In this document: positions 22,736 to 32,657 of the stretch, one piece after another
How positions within the stretch are numbered: the first letter of the stretch is position 1
How the letters are laid out: every line of letters starts with the position of its first letter
Assembly: GCA_002007465.1 (NCBI GenBank)
Contig: LNAC01000728.1
Coordinates: 186,001 to 250,000 of the forward strand
Source of the DNA: Ailurus styani
Lineage: Eukaryota; Chordata; Mammalia; Carnivora; Ailuridae
Reading direction: 5' to 3'
Length of the DNA stretch: 64,000 nucleotides
The notes under the pieces: generated by a model
The model's database searches: none
What the model was told of the DNA's origin: nothing
The model's input: only the letters and a program-made list of their open reading frames with translations
Program-made: the position numbers and the translations under genes

Positions 22736-23091
22736 TGTTGCTTTATAGTCTGACTGAAAGATGACTGCCAGCCACAGGGCGGCAGGTTGTGCTCCAAACT
22801 GTGGGAGAACTTCTGACCATCGATACGTCTAGTAGTAGGCTGTTGCAAATATTATTTGAAGTCAGGAGTTTTAACAATTGAGTAATTTGTCTGACGAGAG
22901 CTACACAGAAGCTCACCGGCTAGAGGTGGTTTGCCTACCAGACAGGGTTGTTATAAAGAGGAGTCCATGTAACGGGTGGGAGATCTGTACAAAGAGAGAC
23001 CTTCTAACATTTGGATGGCAAATATTTGACGTGAGTACTTTTGTTTGTTTGTTTTTAATGAAATTACTTTGGGCAAATGAATAGTGAGATC
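22736..23091. other. No gene recognised
   Basis: Single-copy-like sequence between L2 and SINE. A TTTG repeat (about four units) lies at 23039-23056. Confidence 0.4.
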
Positions 23092-23325
23092 CCAGGCCAC
23101 CATTTTTAAAAAAAATTTTTTAAAAGATTATTTATTTGCTTATTTATTTGTGAACAAGCACGAGACGAGCAGTGGGGAGGAGCAGAGGGAGAGGGAGAAG
23201 CATACTCCCCACTGAGCAGGGAACCCGGCACAGGACTTGATCATAGGGCCCTGGGATCATGATCTGAGCCAAAGGCAGACACTTAACTGACTTAGCCATC
23301 TGGGTGCCCCTCCGGGCCACCATTT
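23092..23325 (-). mobile_element. CAN-SINE, antisense, with TSD
   Basis: The body (23106-23311) runs A/T-rich tail, AAAGATTATTTATTTGC, GA-rich middle, GGGATCATGATCTGAGCC and the reverse head ending TGGGTGCCCC. Flanks CCAGGCCACCATTT (23092-23105) and CCGGGCCACCATTT (23312-23325) differ at one base of 14. Confidence 0.95.
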
Positions 23326-23479
23326 ATTTGCCATGCTATTCGAGGTCATTCTTGTAAACTTTGTCACATCACCTCATCCATAACCATGGAACAGATTATC
23401 AGTTCCATCTACTCTGCAGAGAACAAATGTATTTTTTAAGTGTTTGGGAACACTAATAGAAAGAGAAGAGCAATGAAAC
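23326..23479. other. No gene recognised
   Basis: Short unrecognised stretch. Confidence 0.35.
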
Positions 23480-23615
23480 TGCCCAAGCCTGGAAGATCTA
23501 AGCCTGGCTTTGCTACAATTTTCTAGGTCAACTTAAGCAAACTAGCTTTTATATTTATAAAATGAAGGAGATAGACAAGATGGTGTCTAAGATAACTTCC
23601 ATCTCCACTGTCCTT
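23480..23615 (-). repeat. MIR SINE fragment, antisense
   Basis: 'GATCTAAGCCTGGCTTTGCT' followed by 'TAGGTCAACTTAAGCAAACT' and 'TATTTATAAAATGAAGGAGA' matches the reverse MIR order (CTGGGTTCAAATCCTGGCTC, GGGCAAGTTACTTAAC, CATCTGTAAAATGGGGATAA), diverged. Confidence 0.6.
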
Positions 23616-23734
23616 CAGGTTATGATCACCATTTGCTTCAGCACAATCACTGTGGTCATCTTTACTCGGTACAGGGTGCACGCAATGCAGAAAGGGCTTT
23701 TAAAACACATTTAGCTGGTCCTCAGTGCGGTCCA

Positions 23735-23885
23735 GGGCTGGGGGTTGGGGAGGGAGTCCGTTTTTGCCTCCATTTTCCAGATGACACTGAGGCTCAATAA
23801 GGTCCATTGTGACAGGTCAGGGGTCACGGAGCTGACAAAATGTGAACTCTTTAGTCTCCAATATCTATGTTCTTTCTACCTCCTA
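23735..23885 (+). repeat. MIR SINE fragment, sense
   Basis: 'CCTCCATTTTCCAGATGACA' followed by 'CTGAGGCTCAATAAGG' and 'GGGGTCACGGAGCTGACA' keeps the MIR core order. It lies only about 120 bp from an antisense MIR. The left edge overlaps a G-rich run (23735-23754). Confidence 0.6.
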
Positions 23886-24835
23886 TAGCACTGTGTGCTT
23901 ACATGGGACATTATCATTGTTAAGCAGACATCTTAATTGCTAAGGAAGGCGTAGAGCCTGCCTGCAGAAGGTCTGAGGCAGAGTCTAGTCTCCAGACCTT
24001 CTCTGGTGTGCAAACTTGAGAAGTTCACTTCTTCTTGTTGGCAGATGCTCAATTTCTGCATGCATGAGGGCAGAGCTACTCCACCCTGAGGCTTCCTGAG
24101 GTTGCTAAGGGGGCGAAATAAGATGAAGGACGCAGGCTGGAGAGTGCTATGCACTTGGCGGGGCTACTTCTTCTGCCAGGCTTGCAGGCATATCATCCAG
24201 CTGATTGCACAGCAATCCCATGGCTTTCCAGGTCCATGGGGCCCAGCATGCCTGTGCTGTGAGTTGGTTCTCTCCCGATGGCCTGGGTAAAATACCCCTT
24301 GGAGGGACTGGACTCTCCCTCCCACTCAATCCAAATATTTAGCTTCCAGCCTGCCTCAGCTGTGCTTTGGCAAGAAGTGTTTGGGAGGAGGAGGCTGCTC
24401 CTTTGAAGCCCTGGGTGTCCCACAGTGATGTGGGGCCTGGGCCAAGTTAGTTGAGCTTTGAGGCCAGCAGCAGGTTTGAGACACTCTGGGGCTGCTGACT
24501 TCAACTGAGGGGGCCCAGGGCCCAGGGCCCCTCATTGCTGTGGGCTATCGCTGAGCTCTGTCAGCTGGGAGGGGAGCCTCATGCCCCAACACGGTCAGCT
24601 CTTACACAACCTTCTCAGGGCTTCTGTGCACAGGCCAGTCCCTGGACTGGGGCTTCAAGGTGGGAGCCAGTTCTCTCCAAAGGGAAAGGGACTATTACTG
24701 TTGAGTCCTCTAGTGAACTCTTTGGGTGCCCACTCAGTGGTCCTCCCAGTCAACTGCTTGGGGAATTTATGCTCCTGGTCCCTGAAACTTGAGATTCTGG
24801 GCACTGTTTCTACTAGGAAACATAGGATTCTTATT
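23886..24835. other. GC-richer stretch, no gene recognised
   Basis: Moderately GC-rich with overlapping open frames on both strands (up to about 103 codons at 24193-24504 minus). A small tandem of GGGCCCA lies at 24509-24531. I recognise no exon. The right part leads into a possible ERV remnant. Confidence 0.35.
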
Positions 24836-25130
24836 AAGTTAAGGCTCTGACTGCCGCCTGGTCACTTTGGACCACTGTGCCACTAGATTGTTAAAGAGAG
24901 GAGTGACTGTACTGGCAGTTGTAACCAACTCTTACCTAGGGAGTAGGCCTGCTGTTTCACGAAGGGGAAGCAGATGCCTGTGGCCACATGTCATCCACGA
25001 GCCACTCTTGGTTCTGCTATTCCTGGTGCTTACTAGACGTACAAGTTTACGGGACTCAGACCCTCAGAGATGGGTTAACGCACCAGGCAACCCACCTAGA
25101 CAGATATAAGTGCTTACCAAGGGAAAGGAG
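24836..25130 (+). mobile_element. Possible class III (ERV-L type) endogenous retrovirus internal fragment
   Basis: Short matches to my memory of ERV-L/MaLR-type internal sequence occur in a consistent order: 'GGTCACTTTGGACCACTGTG', 'GAGTGACTGTACTGGCAGTT', 'GGACTCAGACCCTCAGAGAT' and 'CACCAGGCAACCCACCTAG'. The segment is broken by frameshifts and stops, has no LTR that I can delimit, and encodes nothing usable. The call is tentative. Confidence 0.35.
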
Positions 25131-25739
25131 GGGATGGATCTAGAAGTGTGGTGTCCTAGGGCAATAGAGTCTCACTTATTTCTGGGACCCACTGCAGTGC
25201 ACGAACTGGAGCTAGTCCTACCAATCGCTAGTATGCTTCCTCTGGAGTTGTGATCAACCAGGATCTTGGAGAAGCTATGCCTGGAAGAATGGACAGCAAT
25301 GTGAGAAGCCTGGGCTTGTGAGCAGGCTGGAGGGTGAAGGGTGGTGGATACTGCTAGTGCCTACCAGGATCCTTTTTCCCAGCTCAATGCTCGTTTCTCA
25401 TTCCCTCTCCCTAGAGAATTCTAGAGAATTATGCTCTATTCTCCGGGAGACACATTTTCATCAGCGATGTTATGCACCCCCTCAACTTACTCCTCCTCCA
25501 TCTTTTATGCCTCAGTCAATGACTCACTGATACAGAATTACAAATACATCAAGTTCCATTGTCTTAAGGTGGGACTCTGGTGTAATTCATGCTCCTCAGT
25601 TCACTGTGGGATCTGGCTGAAAGTAGACTCCAGCTGAGGCCATGGCCTTAATTACATCCTTCTTGTCACATCCTCTTCCCTTCATTCGTTATCTCCTGAA
25701 AGCATTTTAATCCCCATTCAGGCTCTGTTTTCAGGTATC
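25131..25739. other. No gene recognised
   Basis: Unrecognised sequence; the left part may continue the possible ERV remnant. A short tandem CTAGAGAATT pair lies at 25412-25431. Two overlapping plus-strand open frames (25318-25637) look like chance. Confidence 0.35.
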
Positions 25740-25965
25740 AGTCTTAAGTCAAGCCCATACTTGCTATGTTGGGCATCATGGGAGACCCTTTGTGTGCATC
25801 GCCTCACATAATCTGCAGTTAAACCTGTGAGGTAATATTCCCATTAGTCTTTATTATTAAGCTGAGGAAACCAAATCTCAGAGTAGTTAAGTAACTCGCT
25901 CAAAGTTGCACAGCTCATCTTCAAGTCTGAGTCTATTTCCAAAGCCCCGGCTATCACACTTGTTC
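25740..25965 (+). repeat. MIR SINE, sense
   Basis: 'GCATCGCCTCACATAATCTG', 'TGTGAGGTAATATTCCCATT', 'GAGGAAACCAAATCTCAGAG' and 'TAGTTAAGTAACTCGCTCAA', then 'GTTGCACAGCTCATCTTCAA' keep the MIR order. Diverged, inactive. Confidence 0.85.
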
Positions 25966-26222
25966 ATTCCTGCTTCTGTGGTAGTAAACCTATTACTGGA
26001 AATTGGCCTAGATAAGGGAAATGAGGAGATTTAGAGAAGAAATGGCTCTTGAGAGGCTCCAGAGAGGCAAGACTAAGGTCTGTAAACTTCTGATGTGCTA
26101 GCAGTTGAGAGAAAATCTGATTTAGGTGACCTCTGAATCCTTTAAAGTGCCCCAACCAACACTGTAGAATAAACACTAGAAAATTCCGACACCTGGAGGA
26201 AGTAAAACCAAATGGCCGTTGA

Positions 26223-26294
26223 GTCCTATCCAATTTCAAAACCTTAAAGATCATGAGGGTCCCATTCAACTTCAACACCTTGAAGATCATGAGA
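26223..26294. repeat. Tandem pair of a 36-bp unit
   Basis: Units at 26223-26258 and 26259-26294 are about 80 percent identical (shared elements GTCC-AT-CAA-TTCAA, ACCTT-AAGATCATGAG). Because the unit is a multiple of three, a minus-strand open frame through it repeats the peptide MIFKVLKL. I see no other support for coding. A SINE has inserted at the right edge of the second unit. Confidence 0.8.
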
Positions 26295-26501
26295 AGGATT
26301 CTTTTTTTTTTTTTAATTTTTTGAGATTTTATTTGTTAGAGAGAGAGCACAAGCAGGGTGAGCAGGAGAGGGAGAAGCAGGCTCCCCACTGAGCAAGGAG
26401 CCCGATGTGGGACTCGACCCCAGGACCCTGGGATCATGACCTGGGCCAAAGGCAGTCGCCCAACTGACTGAGCCACCAGGCATCCCCATGAGAAGGATTC
26501 T
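26288..26501 (-). mobile_element. CAN-SINE, antisense, with perfect TSD
   Basis: The body (26303-26486) has a T14 run, GAGATTTTATTTGTTAGAGA, the GA-rich middle, CTGGGATCATGACCTGGGCC and the reverse head ending GAGCCACCAGGCATCCC. Flanked by a perfect 15-bp duplication CATGAGAAGGATTCT (26288-26302 and 26487-26501). Confidence 0.97.
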
Positions 26502-26749
26502 ATGGCTATGTCTATGTTGCTTAATTCCATGTAGATCAGTCTGATAACCTCAAGCCCGAGTAACCTCAGAACCACTGTCCAGAACCTAGACAAACACTTA
26601 CCGAATAAAAGACCCCGAGTGCTCTGTTCTGGATGGAAATCATAGAAGACACAGAAAAAGGGAGTTTGACTTCACCCCAAGTGCAAGGCATGCTAAGTCC
26701 CAATTCCAGTTTGGGGGGTCACCACACAGGTCCTTCCTCATTCATTGAG

Positions 26750-26960
26750 TGGTTCAGCGAATAAATGCTAATAATAATGGTGTTGTTGATAAGAGTTCTT
26801 GCTATTGTGCCAGATATTGTTCCAAACAGTTCACAAAACAAAGTCATTTAATTCTAATAAATGTTAGATAAGTAGGTGCTATTATTATATCCATTGAAAT
26901 GCTGAAGAAACTGAGGCACATATGCGCTAAGTAATGTTTGGTCTTTCATGAAGGCAGGGT
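26750..26960 (+). repeat. MIR SINE, sense
   Basis: 'CTATTGTGCCAGATATTGTT', 'CAAAGTCATTTAATTCTAAT', 'GTAGGTGCTATTATTATATC' and 'GAAGAAACTGAGGCACATAT' give the MIR core in order. Diverged and inactive. Confidence 0.88.
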
Positions 26961-26964
26961 TTTC

Positions 26965-27345
26965 CAGAGGCTATCTGTAGTGTGATGTGACAACAGATTG
27001 AATACAGACGCAGGTATGGGAATCAACCTTCTATTAAACTAAACATTAAAGACATTTGCTTACTCTTATTGACCATTTTTATAAAAAAGTATAATTATTT
27101 TCATAAAAATATATGTATCAAAATATGAGTTTACTATTATTTTAAATAAACATTGAAAATTATCCTCAGTTTTAGTTTCCAGTATAAAAATATTGATAGG
27201 TAAAATCTACGGTAAATTTTTAAGTCCTGTGTGTACCTGAAACTAATATGATATGTCAGTTATACTTTAATTAAAAAATTGATGTTCTCTATAATTTCTA
27301 AGTGTATAAAGGCATTATGAAACCTAAAAGTTTGAGAACTCTTAA
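26965..27345. mobile_element. hAT-type DNA transposon 3' fragment
   Basis: 'GTGACAACAGATTGAATACA', 'CTTCTATTAAACTAAACATT', 'AAAGACATTTGC', 'TCATAAAAATATATGTAT' and the terminal 'CTAAAAGTTTGAGAACTCTT' follow the order of a known medium-reiteration hAT element whose end is GTTTGAGAACCACTG. The subfamily is not assigned. A short L1 3' stub seems to interrupt it near 27232-27285. Confidence 0.65.
27232..27285 (+). mobile_element. Possible LINE-1 3'-terminal stub
   Basis: 'TACCTGAAACTAATATGATA', 'TGTCAGTTATACTTTAATT' then AAAAAA is the characteristic extreme 3' end of several L1 subfamilies. Only about 50 bp are present. I cannot see a clean duplication at its flanks, so insertion versus chance similarity inside the hAT element is not settled. 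Confidence 0.45.
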
Positions 27346-29184
27346 TTGAGTCCATTCTTTAATCTAGAATACTCCCACCCTCCCATCTTGGCAACATAAT
27401 ATGATGAATAAAAGCTGTGCCATGTTCACTGGTGCCTGGTCGAATGTAACTACACTTTGTCCTGATTATTATTTACCTTACTTGTCACTGGTCCTTTAGG
27501 AAGAATATTTCCTTTTTCCTCTGGAGATGCTGTCCTCTCTAAATGACTAAATACTTATCAAAGATATTGAGAGAAGTTGGTACTTACATATTGAGAAGGC
27601 CGCTCCCCTCTCCCCACAGTTTTAGAACTACAGGGTGGGTGGAAATGGAAGTGAGAAGGTGGAGAATGAGTCAGTGGGATACATAGGAGAGAGGAAGATC
27701 TCTCCTCTAGGCGCAGGTGTGACCCTGGCCACTGTGGAAGGGAAGGAAGCTGAGAAAGTTGGACATTGTTCTCTTCAGTGGCCCTGCTCTCCCTCATCTG
27801 TCTCAGAGTTGGTTGTGGGGGAAAAATGCTGTCATTATACCACAACATCTTCTTTTTTGGAGTAACAAAGATTTAGGTGAACCTCAGCTCAAGGCCATGA
27901 TTGAGAGAAAATGGGGAATCATTTGGGGAAATAAAAACTCTTAAAAACAGAAAAACAAATTGATCCAATGATTAATAGAAAAGTCATTGCTTTATTTTCT
28001 ATAGCTGAACATTTTTTTAAGTATTTCTGTTGAGATGAATGCCTAAAATTGATTGCTGTTTTTTGGGGGAAGAATACGCACCTCAGCAGTTGAATTCTTC
28101 CAACTGGAATTAAATGATTAAATGTGGAATCATGTGGTTAATGTTTTCCAGAGTTATGTTTACCACTGTATCTGCAACAGCTAGGGAAATTCCTGGCACA
28201 TTCCTGGAAAGAAAAAAGGAGGGAAGGAAGGGAAAGAGGGGTTTCTTCTTTCTGACTGATGAACTTTAGATACTAGTCCATGAAAATGTATTTGGCATAC
28301 TTGAAGGTAGGAAAAATCTATTTTTCCCACCAAACTTTTAAAGTATAAGGTATTTACCTTAAGGGAAGAATTGTGTTTATGGAACGGTAAAGTGTTTCTA
28401 AGAAAAATGATCCTGTGTGCAAAGGTATGCACCCATTCTGTTGAGTAAGGGGACATCAGATTTTTACTATGGCAAACTCAGAAATATGGAATTATCTAAC
28501 TGTCCCTATTGGACTGGTAGATGCTTCCTTCTGTCACTCTTGCACCACAATGGAGTCTACTTCTGCCTGCTCCTTAACAGTAGGAGTTGAAAGAAAATGT
28601 GTGGATGTAGAAAAAAAAAATCCAGGGCACCTTTAAATGCATTTTTCCAAGGCATATCAAAATATCCTTGGAATTTGTTGTGAAAATTTGACCACATCCT
28701 AGTTAGCATGAGGTTAAAATTAACAGTAACATGTGTTTTAGGGATCTCAATTTGCAAAATATTAATAGAGTTCACGGGCAGTTAAGTGCAATAAAGAAAG
28801 GAAATGAAGTTTATAGAGCAAGACCCTGGGGATTACTGCCTTCCCTACCCCTGAGCACATTCATATCCCAGAACTTGACATGAGGTAAAAGAGGCCATAA
28901 AGGGAACATGGGAGGAAATCTCAAGGTTACTGTAATGGATCTCTTTCCCTTCCCTCCTGGGAGGGCTTGCAGTGCCTTAGAGGTAGCTTCACCCAGCACT
29001 GGCCTCTTCTTCCTTATTCTGAAACCTTACAATTTAGTCAGAGTTGCAAAAACAGGGATCTTTAGCAAGGTTCATAGCTGCCAGAACATCAGGAGAGAGC
29101 CCTGAACCATCTCATAATTTCTCTGAAAATGTGGTCTTTGCTAGGTTGGATCTCCAGTTGAGTTACTTAAGCAAGAGAAAGTCA
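27346..29184. other. Single-copy-like sequence, no gene recognised
   Basis: 1.8 kb with no confident repeat. A fragment at 28150-28205 weakly resembles an L2 3' end. Open frames at 27558-27865 (both strands) and 28181-28456 (minus) have no recognised domain. A purine-rich run lies at 28208-28242. Confidence 0.4.
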
Positions 29185-29335
29185 TGGAAGACATCCTGGC
29201 TTGAGAGTCAGGAGATAAAGATTTTTTCCTTCCTTTGCTATTGGTTCCCCAGTGACCTTGAGGAAATCACTTTTCCCTTCTGGACCTCTGCCTGCTCACC
29301 ATTACAGAGAAATGGTGGGTTTAGGTAGATGTCTA
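29185..29335 (-). repeat. MIR SINE fragment, antisense
   Basis: 'GGCTTGAGAGTCAGGAGATA', 'CCAGTGACCTTGAGGAAATC', 'ACTTTTCCCTTCTGGACCTC' and 'CATTACAGAGAAATGGTGG' match the reverse MIR order (GAGTCAGACAGACCTGGGTT, GTGACCTTGGGCAAGTCAC, TTAACCTCTCTGGGCCTCAG, ATCTGTAAAATGGGG). Confidence 0.72.
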
Positions 29336-29504
29336 TAAGGGGCTCTTCCTGTCCTTTAATCTGTGGTTTAATGTGATCTGACCTTGTCAATTGGGTTCCT
29401 AGGAAACTATATTAAATAATGCTTACTTAATACATGGTTCAGATATTAGAGCCATTGAGTCACTGTAAGCTAAAGTAATCCTGATAGGGAAAAAGGTAAG
29501 TTTT

Positions 29505-29645
29505 AGTTCAAAGCCCTGAGGGGAGTAGAAAGACTGGAGGGCATTTCAGGCAAAGAGAAGGCTCTGATTAAAGGCCTGAAGTGTGGAAAATAGACCCTGA
29601 TTTGAGAGTCAGTGGGGAGAGTGAAGTCATTGGAGCAGATTGGAG
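29505..29645 (-). repeat. Possible L2 fragment, antisense
   Basis: 'GGAGGGCATTTCAGGCAAAG' and 'TCTGATTAAAGGCCTGAAGT' resemble the 'GAGGGCATTCCAGGCAGAG ... GCAAAGGCCTGGAG' part of reverse L2. Short and diverged. Confidence 0.45.
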
Positions 29646-31240
29646 GAAACACAAGAGGAGAACCACCATGGCTTTCCCAGAACTTGATTTGGGAAGGGAG
29701 GGGTCTTCTGGGGCTATCTCTGAAGTCACTTCCAGGGACACACATCAATGTAGTGTATGGAATCCTTTTTGGACTCAAAACTGTCAAAATCTGTGGCTGA
29801 TCTAAACTGTTTCTGGTGAGACATCTACTGGTCTTGCCTGTCTATCTAGAGCACTGTAGCTGAGATTTGACCCACTCATTCCAGTTGGCAGATATCCTCA
29901 CATAAGCTCCTTTTCACACTGGCTCCCTCACAGGCCTGTATTTTGCTCACCTTCTGCTTGCAGAATGAGGTCATTCTCCTTTTGGGAGAGTCTCCATGGA
30001 GAGGATCTGAGAGTGATGACCTTCCAGAGTGCTCATGCAGAAAATCTCCCATGCTCTGGTTTGCTTTCCTCTTTAGATTCTTAGGGTTTAATCCTCTGGG
30101 GTGGGGGGGGCGGCTTAAGAATACTGAGGACCCAAACCAGTCCTGCTCATGATAGAGGTTATCAGGAACCTTCAACCACTTCAATCCTCGGGCCAGTGGA
30201 GCTTAGAAATATCATGCATCGTTGTTGGGATCCATTGACTGGATTGATGGACAGGCACCCTCATTAGATTCTAATCACTTTGGTCACAACAAGGTCTGAG
30301 GTTTGGTGCTCCCCAGATCATGGGTGCTACCCTACTGATATCTCTGCTTCTCTGTAGCTGTCCATAGGACTGACATCTGCTCTTACATGTTTATTAGTCA
30401 TGAACCTCCATTTTGTTCAGTGTCTCAGGCCCCCCACAGTACCACAGCTCTGTGAAGAATTTGGCCCATTTGTCTGGGGTATTAATATCCTGCCTTATGC
30501 TTATCAGAGACTGCATTCTTTACCTGACTAGTAGGTGCTATAGCAGAGATCATCATCTGAGCTCTGAGCAAGGCTGCTGGCCTCACACACCCATTTCCTT
30601 AGGTCCACTTGTGTGGCATGCTCTCATCCTGTGAACATGCATCACACATTCAGCTTACCCTTGATTTCTGGTCCTTGATTTGTGAGTAGTTGGAGCAATG
30701 GAGGCCCCAGAGGAATATCAGAAACTTTGTTATTATTAAGGCCTCATTTTACTCTCATTAAAGATCTTCTTGAGAAAGAATCTCATGACACTAGCTCATA
30801 TTCTTTATGGGAATAATTTGATAACTACTTGATTAAATTTTTAGGCTTATAATCAGTTGTTGTAGATCTTCAGAACATCAAGAAATAGAAGGAAATATGT
30901 AAGGTTTGTTTGTTCCTTTATTTGCTTGTTTTAATTAAAGTCAGTATTTGCGCAAATGTTGTAGCCTCTTAAATTGTGTACACTTTGTGCCTTAGTTTAT
31001 CTTCAGACAGTTGCTGGCCAGAGGTAATTAGTTTTCTAGAGAGAATGGACATGTGTCTGAAGCATCAGAGCTAAAAGCTCTGCCCCCACCCCCATCCTTC
31101 AGACTTTGTCTTCCTCAGTCCAAGGCTAGGGAATTATCAGTTGGCTCAGACCCGCTATGCATGGAACCTAGAATTGGTCCGTGCCCGCTAGTCCTGGGTT
31201 CCAAGAAAACTGGTGTGGATATTAAGTATCTAGGAGTCTA
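29646..31240. other. Unclassified 1.6-kb stretch, no gene recognised
   Basis: No MIR, L2, L1 or SINE is recognisable. Open frames of about 60-100 codons lie on both strands at 29876-30634 but no domain can be assigned. The right end leads into copy A of an unidentified repeat. An eroded LTR-retrotransposon interior is possible but not demonstrated. Confidence 0.3.
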
Positions 31241-31365
31241 CTGAGGTCTCTCAACCCCCAGAAGTACACCAATCATAGGCAGAGGCCCACTTCCATGCTT
31301 CCTCAAGCAGAAAGAACACACCTGATATCATGGAACTAGTCAGCACTGAGCCAATAGAACCCCTT
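31241..31365. repeat. Unidentified repeat, copy A
   Basis: Shares an uninterrupted colinear match of about 125 bp with 32534-32657: AGGTCTCT-AAC, CCAGAAGTACACCA, AGGCAGAGGCC, CCATGCTTCC, AGCAGAA, CCTGATATCATGG, CCAGTCAG-like and AATAGAACC/AAAAGAACC blocks. Identity by eye is about 75-80 percent. I do not recognise the family. Orientation and full extent are unknown. Confidence 0.75.
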
Positions 31366-31969
31366 TGGAGCCTATGAACTGGACCCCTGACCACATCCAT
31401 TGAGGGCCTCTTCATGCAGCTTTTGTTCCTCCAATGAGCCCATGCACTTGGTGTCCTAGCCTGAGAAAGAGCTGACTGAGTCTTACAATTTTGAATCTCT
31501 TGAGTGTGTTGAGTTTGTCATGGAAGGCAAGGACCTTATTCTTTCCACTCATTCAGGTCCAATGAGAGAGGCCATCTGTGAGAGCTGATGCACCTAGAGG
31601 AAATCACCTGCAATCCTAAATAACTCAGGTCTTGTCACAAGAGAGAATGTGGGTAAAACTCCTTCTGAGTCCAATCCCTGAATCTGTCATGCTTTCTGCT
31701 CTTCTAGCAGATTCCCGTAAGCCGCCCACATTCCTCTAAAGGGTTCCACATGTTCTGAGGTCCTGAAGGCTGTGGGGAAAGTCAACCCTGGAGACACAGG
31801 GGATGTTTGCACACAGAGCAAGCTCAGCAGGGATACTGTGCTAAGTAGCATTTTCAGAGCAAGGAGGAACTTGGGTTCTTCTCATTTAAGACCAGAAAGA
31901 ATTGCTGGTCTAACTCAGAGGATCACAACAAGAGCCTTTGAATAGGATGGGGGTACGGAGGAAGTCACC
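31366..31969. other. No gene recognised
   Basis: Unrecognised sequence downstream of copy A of the direct repeat. It does not obviously match the sequence downstream of copy B. Confidence 0.35.
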
Positions 31970-32205
31970 TTGATTTTGCAGTAGTCAGCTCTGGGTTCTA
32001 ATCTCTGCTCAACCACCTACCAACTCTTGAGAATTTTTTTTTAATTTCTCTTAGCCCTAATGGCTTCATCAATTGATGAGAATAACAAATGCACCATACG
32101 GAGTTATTGTGAACTAAATATGGCTGAGGTTACAAAATACCTAAACAGGATCTGTACACAGTAAGTGCTCAGTATATATATAGCAGCTTTTTACTACAAT
32201 ACAGG
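31970..32205 (-). repeat. MIR SINE, antisense
   Basis: 'GCTCTGGGTTCTAATCTCTG', 'CTCAACCACCTACCAACTC', 'TTATTGTGAACTAAATATGG', 'ACAGTAAGTGCTCAGTATAT' are the reverse MIR landmarks (CTGGGTTCGAATCCTGGCTC, CCACTTACTAGC, GTTGTGAGGATTAAATG, CATAGTAAGCGCTCAATAAA). Confidence 0.78.
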
Positions 32206-32533
32206 AGAGTTAAGGCTGTTTGCTGGATTTATTTTATCTTTCTCTTTGGACCTGAGAGATTTCAAGGGCATTGATGTAATAAGGGACATGGTCTGGTTAG
32301 TTCTAGCAAAACCTATAAGGAAAATAACTTATGAGATTCAGCAGAGCTAAAAGAAGTAACTGTCCTCAGGTTTGAACAAATGCCAAAGTCTGGATTCTGG
32401 TTCTATTTGTGTTGCAGACAAGTTGTATACCCTTACTGCATCGCACATACGAAGGTGCGCACGCATGGAGACGCTGTCACACACACTCGCTGCGGAGCTC
32501 CCGCACGTAGCCTGAGCTACCTCCGGAGTGGCA
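32206..32533. other. No gene recognised; CpG-rich toward right end
   Basis: The right 110 bp (32440-32550) hold about eleven CpG dinucleotides, far denser than the surroundings. It is too short for a classical CpG island and no promoter elements or open frame support a gene start. Confidence 0.4.
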
Positions 32534-32657
32534 GGTCTCTGAACGGCCAGAAGTACACCAGTCCCAGGCAGAGGCCTGCTGCCATGCTTCCCCCAGCAGA
32601 ATGGACCCTCCTGATATCATGGGACCAGTCAGTCCGGAGCTAAAAGAACCTCTGTGT
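32534..32657. repeat. Unidentified repeat, copy B
   Basis: Direct-orientation partner of 31241-31365, about 1.29 kb away, with roughly 75-80 percent identity by eye. Copy B keeps more CpG sites (AACGGCC, TCCGGAG) than copy A, consistent with decay of CpGs in copy A or a different methylation history. Confidence 0.75.

Noticed and set aside
24836..25130. Intact retroviral gene
   Set aside because: Only short, broken similarity to ERV-L type internal sequence; no open frame of useful length and no delimited LTRs.
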